Shown here: one piece after another, positions 29,231 to 32,111 of the stretch
How positions within the stretch are numbered: position 1 is the first letter of the stretch
Layout of the letters: every line of letters starts with the position of its first letter
Source: a virus
IMG/VR virus record: IMGVR_UViG_3300030012_004008
Coordinates: 1 to 32,111 of that record
Reading direction: 5' to 3' (one strand)
Length of the DNA stretch: 32,111 bases
Position numbers and translations under genes: made by a program
Notes under the pieces: generated by a model
The model's input: the letters and a program-made list of their open reading frames with translations, nothing else
What the model was told of the DNA's origin: nothing
Database searches by the model: none

Positions 29231-31273
29231 ATGCTACAAAGAAGAGTCGGTAAATTAAGACCCGAGTTTAATGAAACTATGCTTATCAATCAAACTACGT
29301 TTGATTCAGAGTATTTTAGACTTGATAGTGTTCCTGAAACTTTAACCTCCGGTAAAAATATGTTCAAGATCTATGGTAACAATAGTTTATTAGAAGGAAA
29401 ATCTGAAATATTAGTTCAAGTTACAGACGTAAATGGATCTCCAATTTATCATCATGTTAATAATTTTGTAGATGCTTCAGGTAGAATAGTTGTTGGTATA
29501 TGGGTATATCCTGAAACACCTCCTGGATTAGGTAAAATTGAAATAATAGGTATCGCTAAAAGAAGGCCAGATGGTAGATCTATACCTGTTGGATTTCGTA
29601 ATAAATATAATATAAAGTGGTCAAAAGAATTAGTAGTACAACCTGATGCAGTTAATAAAACTCCTGTTATATTCCAACAAATACCTGGTGTAAAAATATT
29701 TGAAAATGAACGAGAGTATTTAACTCAAACTTATGTAGTTGGGTCATCTATAGCTGTTCAAACTCAAGGTACAGTATCTTATACTTATAGTGGCTATGGT
29801 GAAGCAACCATAACTATACAAAATGCTAATTTTTCAGCTTCAATGGCTGGAGGATTACTAACTGTAGAAGAACCTGCATTTACATTACCTGGTAATTTAA
29901 GTTTAGCTACACCACCTGATGCAGGTAATTTACCAACTTATCAGTCTTACATATCACAAGTAATTAATAGTACAACAGTTAAAGCTGATCCATATGTACT
30001 AGCAGTTAATAGTAACGTTAGTCCAGCTGGATTAGGTAGTGCACTAGTAAATGGTAGAACAGCTGTATCAACGGTTCAGACAGCATATCCAGTTACTTCT
30101 TTTGGTTCAAGTAATTATAGTATCGAATTTCAACAGGATGCACTATTAGAAAGTGGATCAGCTAACTCTCAATCGTTTGCTAGCGTTACTTTAAAAAATA
30201 TAGCTCCTATAGCAGGAGCAGTTCATAAAATAAAAACTTATATGAAAAGTGCAGGGTTTGCAGATTTTGATTTAGTAAGTACACAATTACTTCAAGAAAG
30301 AGATTTATTAATTGATGTAAATTCTGATCTTGCATTTGATCGTATAGGTGATTATAAGAGTCAAGAAATAATAGATAATTTTTGGGAAGGTGAAACTATA
30401 AATCAATCAGTATTAACTCCACATCTTAAACATGATGATTCAATTATGGTTTCATCATTATTTATTACTGGTAGTGATCAACTTAATAATCAAACGGGAT
30501 ATCCAAATGATCCGTTACCTAGCGATCCTTATTTTAAAGTTTACAGTAAACCTGATATTGAGATATATAAAGATAATGAGTATCAATTAAAATTTAGAGT
30601 AGCATGCGAAGCTCACCCGGGTCAAGTATCTTCATCATTAATGGATGTTTATGTATCAGGAAGTACATTAGGAAATACTGATGAACGTAATATAGGTAGA
30701 AAATTAGTATCGTTAGAAACTGAAAATTTAGCTCCAACTTTTGTAAATAGTGTTGGACAATTTTTAAATATAGCTCAATTAGCTGCTGGACCTGCAGCAC
30801 CTATAGCAGCACCTTCAATAAATAGACCTATAGCACAACCTGCACTTATTCCAGCTAATTTTAACCCTAATACTATAAGTGAAGTTAATCCTAATTCGCT
30901 TCCTTTTCCTGATGAAAGATTATTAGAATTAAGTTTTACACCTACATTCGATAGTGATGTTCATGTTGTTTTCGCAGTATCTAGAGGTAAATGGTATATA
31001 TCTGATGTTTCAATTGAAGGTGCTAGCGATTTTGGTTTTACACCTAACCATACTTTCTTTGAAATACCTATTCAAACACCTCAAGCAGATGATGTTTTAG
31101 ATTTTAAATTTGAATTTTATAATAGTGCTGATGAAATAGCTAATGTTGCATTAACTACTCAATCGTTAGATTTTGTAGGTAGTAATCTATTTATAAGCGG
31201 TAATAATAATGTATTATCAGGTTCTGTAACTATAGGTGGAGGTATTGTAATGCAAGGGTTTAGAGCGAGTTAA
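29231..31273 (+). CDS. Large virion structural protein
   Basis: A 680-residue, beta-rich protein beginning MLQRRVGKLRPEFNETMLIN. The ATG at 29231 has GGAG 8 nt upstream; an ATG at 29210 in the same frame would start inside the leader hairpin and has no such site, so I prefer 29231. Residues about 20-140 form an Ig/fibronectin-like domain (SGKNMFKIYGNNSLLEGKSEI; VQVTDVNGSPIYH). The middle is Gly/Ser/Thr/Pro-rich and the C-terminal 100 residues have a jelly-roll-like feel (DVHVVFAVSRGKWYISDVSI). It resembles marine T4-like structural proteins rather than any T4 gene I can name. It is 3 nt from the next gene. Confidence 0.6.
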   Translation: MLQRRVGKLRPEFNETMLINQTTFDSEYFRLDSVPETLTSGKNMFKIYGNNSLLEGKSEILVQVTDVNGSPIYHHVNNFVDASGRIVVGIWVYPETPPGLGKIEIIGIAKRRPDGRSIPVGFRNKYNIKWSKELVVQPDAVNKTPVIFQQIPGVKIFENEREYLTQTYVVGSSIAVQTQGTVSYTYSGYGEATITIQNANFSASMAGGLLTVEEPAFTLPGNLSLATPPDAGNLPTYQSYISQVINSTTVKADPYVLAVNSNVSPAGLGSALVNGRTAVSTVQTAYPVTSFGSSNYSIEFQQDALLESGSANSQSFASVTLKNIAPIAGAVHKIKTYMKSAGFADFDLVSTQLLQERDLLIDVNSDLAFDRIGDYKSQEIIDNFWEGETINQSVLTPHLKHDDSIMVSSLFITGSDQLNNQTGYPNDPLPSDPYFKVYSKPDIEIYKDNEYQLKFRVACEAHPGQVSSSLMDVYVSGSTLGNTDERNIGRKLVSLETENLAPTFVNSVGQFLNIAQLAAGPAAPIAAPSINRPIAQPALIPANFNPNTISEVNPNSLPFPDERLLELSFTPTFDSDVHVVFAVSRGKWYISDVSIEGASDFGFTPNHTFFEIPIQTPQADDVLDFKFEFYNSADEIANVALTTQSLDFVGSNLFISGNNNVLSGSVTIGGGIVMQGFRAS

Positions 31274-31275
31274 AT

Positions 31276-32111
31276 ATGGCTGAAATTAGAACAATAGATT
31301 ATAAAGGGTTTAATTTTGCAACCGGAAGTAATGGTACATCTGGATTTTTAATTTATTCAGGCTCATTAGAATTAGGAGAAGATATAGGTAGTGTAACATC
31401 TTATTCAGGTATAGGTATTGAAGCTATAGGTAATAGTGAATCGTTTTTAAGGTTTAGATCTAAAACTGGCTCAAGTGCTGGTGCGGGTAGTGAATTAGAT
31501 ATAAGAGCATCTAAATTTTTTGTTGGTACTACGGCAGCTCAATTTGTATCAGGGTCAGGTGGTAATATAGAAATATCTTCTTCAAACTTTCACTTGAAGC
31601 CAGATGGTGGTTTAATTATTGGAGGTGATACAGTTATAAATGCTTCTTTATCTACTAATGAATTATTTACACCTGCAGGTACTGATGCCAGTGACGCCCG
31701 TGCTTTTATTAGTAGTACAGGTGTTGCTAAATTTGCAGGTGATGGAGCTGGTAATTATAAAGTATCATTAGATGGAACAGGTACTTCAACTATAGGTGGT
31801 TGGACTATCGGAGACGATAAACTTCAAGGCAATAATATAATTATAAGTTCTTCAGGTGCTATTCAAACTTCAAATTTTGTTTCTTCAGTAGTTGGTGGTC
31901 AAGCAGGATCAGGCTATCGAATAGGAGCTGATGGTATTGCTGAATTCGAACAAGCAAGAGTTAGAGGAACTTTATCAACTGCAGTATTTGAAAAAGAAAC
32001 AGTATCAGCTGTAGGTGGTGCATTGATAGTAGCTAATGCAACAGCAGTAAAATCTGGTTCGTTAATTCGAAGTAATTTAGTAGATCTTACTAATATTGCA
32101 TCCTTTACATC
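31276..32111 (+). CDS. Tail-fibre-like virion protein, N-terminal part (cut by window end)
   Basis: The frame runs from ATG 31276 to the end of the window (278 whole codons, no stop). It starts MAEIRTIDYKGFNFATGSNG and carries repeated short phrases of the kind found in trimeric fibre proteins: EISSSNFHLKPDGGLIIGGD, STIGGWTIGDDKLQ, IIISSSGAIQTSNF, RIGADGIAEFEQARV. The alternation of Ser/Gly turns and Ile/Val strands suggests a beta-helical shaft. No Shine-Dalgarno is present and the start is 3 nt after the previous stop, so it is translationally coupled. Probably a host-binding fibre or fibre-support protein; the C-terminal tip is outside the window. Confidence 0.65.
   Translation, partial: MAEIRTIDYKGFNFATGSNGTSGFLIYSGSLELGEDIGSVTSYSGIGIEAIGNSESFLRFRSKTGSSAGAGSELDIRASKFFVGTTAAQFVSGSGGNIEISSSNFHLKPDGGLIIGGDTVINASLSTNELFTPAGTDASDARAFISSTGVAKFAGDGAGNYKVSLDGTGTSTIGGWTIGDDKLQGNNIIISSSGAIQTSNFVSSVVGGQAGSGYRIGADGIAEFEQARVRGTLSTAVFEKETVSAVGGALIVANATAVKSGSLIRSNLVDLTNIASFT

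Noticed and set aside
1-32111. CRISPR arrays, insertion sequences, integrase or attachment sites
   Set aside because: No regularly spaced direct repeats, transposase or integrase motifs were seen; the only repeats are the 40-nt promoter pair and the hsp20 inverted repeat.

Overview
This is an AT-rich window with every recognisable gene on the + strand, from the genome of a contractile-tailed (T4-like, myovirus-type) bacteriophage. The phage calls rest on a gp25-like and a gp6-like baseplate wedge protein side by side, very large tail/baseplate structural proteins, a gp55-like late sigma factor, a CHC2/TOPRIM primase and a gp47/gp46-type (Mre11/Rad50) recombination nuclease. The host cannot be proven. 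Six promoters of the form TTG-N20-TATATT(T/A)A match the Bacteroidota sigma-A promoter (TTG about 20 nt upstream of TAnnTTTG), and the tmRNA tag GEQVEMAMAA resembles Bacteroidota tags, so a marine Bacteroidota (flavobacterial) host is my best guess. Clear Shine-Dalgarno sites before the virion genes fit that host less well.

Layout. 1-870: tail of an unidentified gene, a strong hairpin, a GNAT-like acetyltransferase and a 25-residue membrane peptide. 871-5700: small accessory genes, several with zinc-binding motifs (SWIM, DksA/TraR-like, a CxxC protein), a UVR-motif protein, a small heat-shock protein between perfect inverted repeats, and an RNA gene at 3761 to about 3990. 5730-8351: a tightly packed operon with a membrane-anchored lytic transglycosylase, an HD phosphohydrolase, a membrane protein and the gp55-like late sigma factor. 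8451-8740: a small membrane protein followed by a textbook terminator. 8774-24639: the main virion cluster (possible hub/spike protein, gp25, gp6, DNRLRE-like, Ig-like, a 1676-residue protein and three further structural proteins, one with a LamG domain). 24641-29172: an island of DNA-metabolism genes (GIY-YIG nuclease, primase, and Mre11 and Rad50 fused in one polypeptide). 29231-32111: virion genes resume; the last is cut by the window edge.

The main discovery is at 3761-3990: a circularly permuted, two-piece-type tmRNA (ssrA). The tRNA-like 3' half (T arm and acceptor strand) lies 20 nt upstream of the 5' half. The halves form a 7-bp acceptor stem with the G3.U70 alanine identity pair and a long P2 helix, and the downstream piece carries a tag reading frame ending in ...AMAA. 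With the host's SmpB, alanyl-tRNA synthetase and ribosomes it could rescue stalled ribosomes during infection and add a phage-specified tag.

Regulation also shows a pattern. The accessory and primase genes carry host-like TTG-N20-TATATTTA promoters, several so close to the start codon that the mRNA would be leaderless. Virion genes and the tmRNA are preceded by a TATTTATA box with no TTG element, the sort of one-box promoter expected for a gp55-type sigma. Virion genes mostly have AGGAG-type ribosome binding sites; the early-type genes mostly do not.
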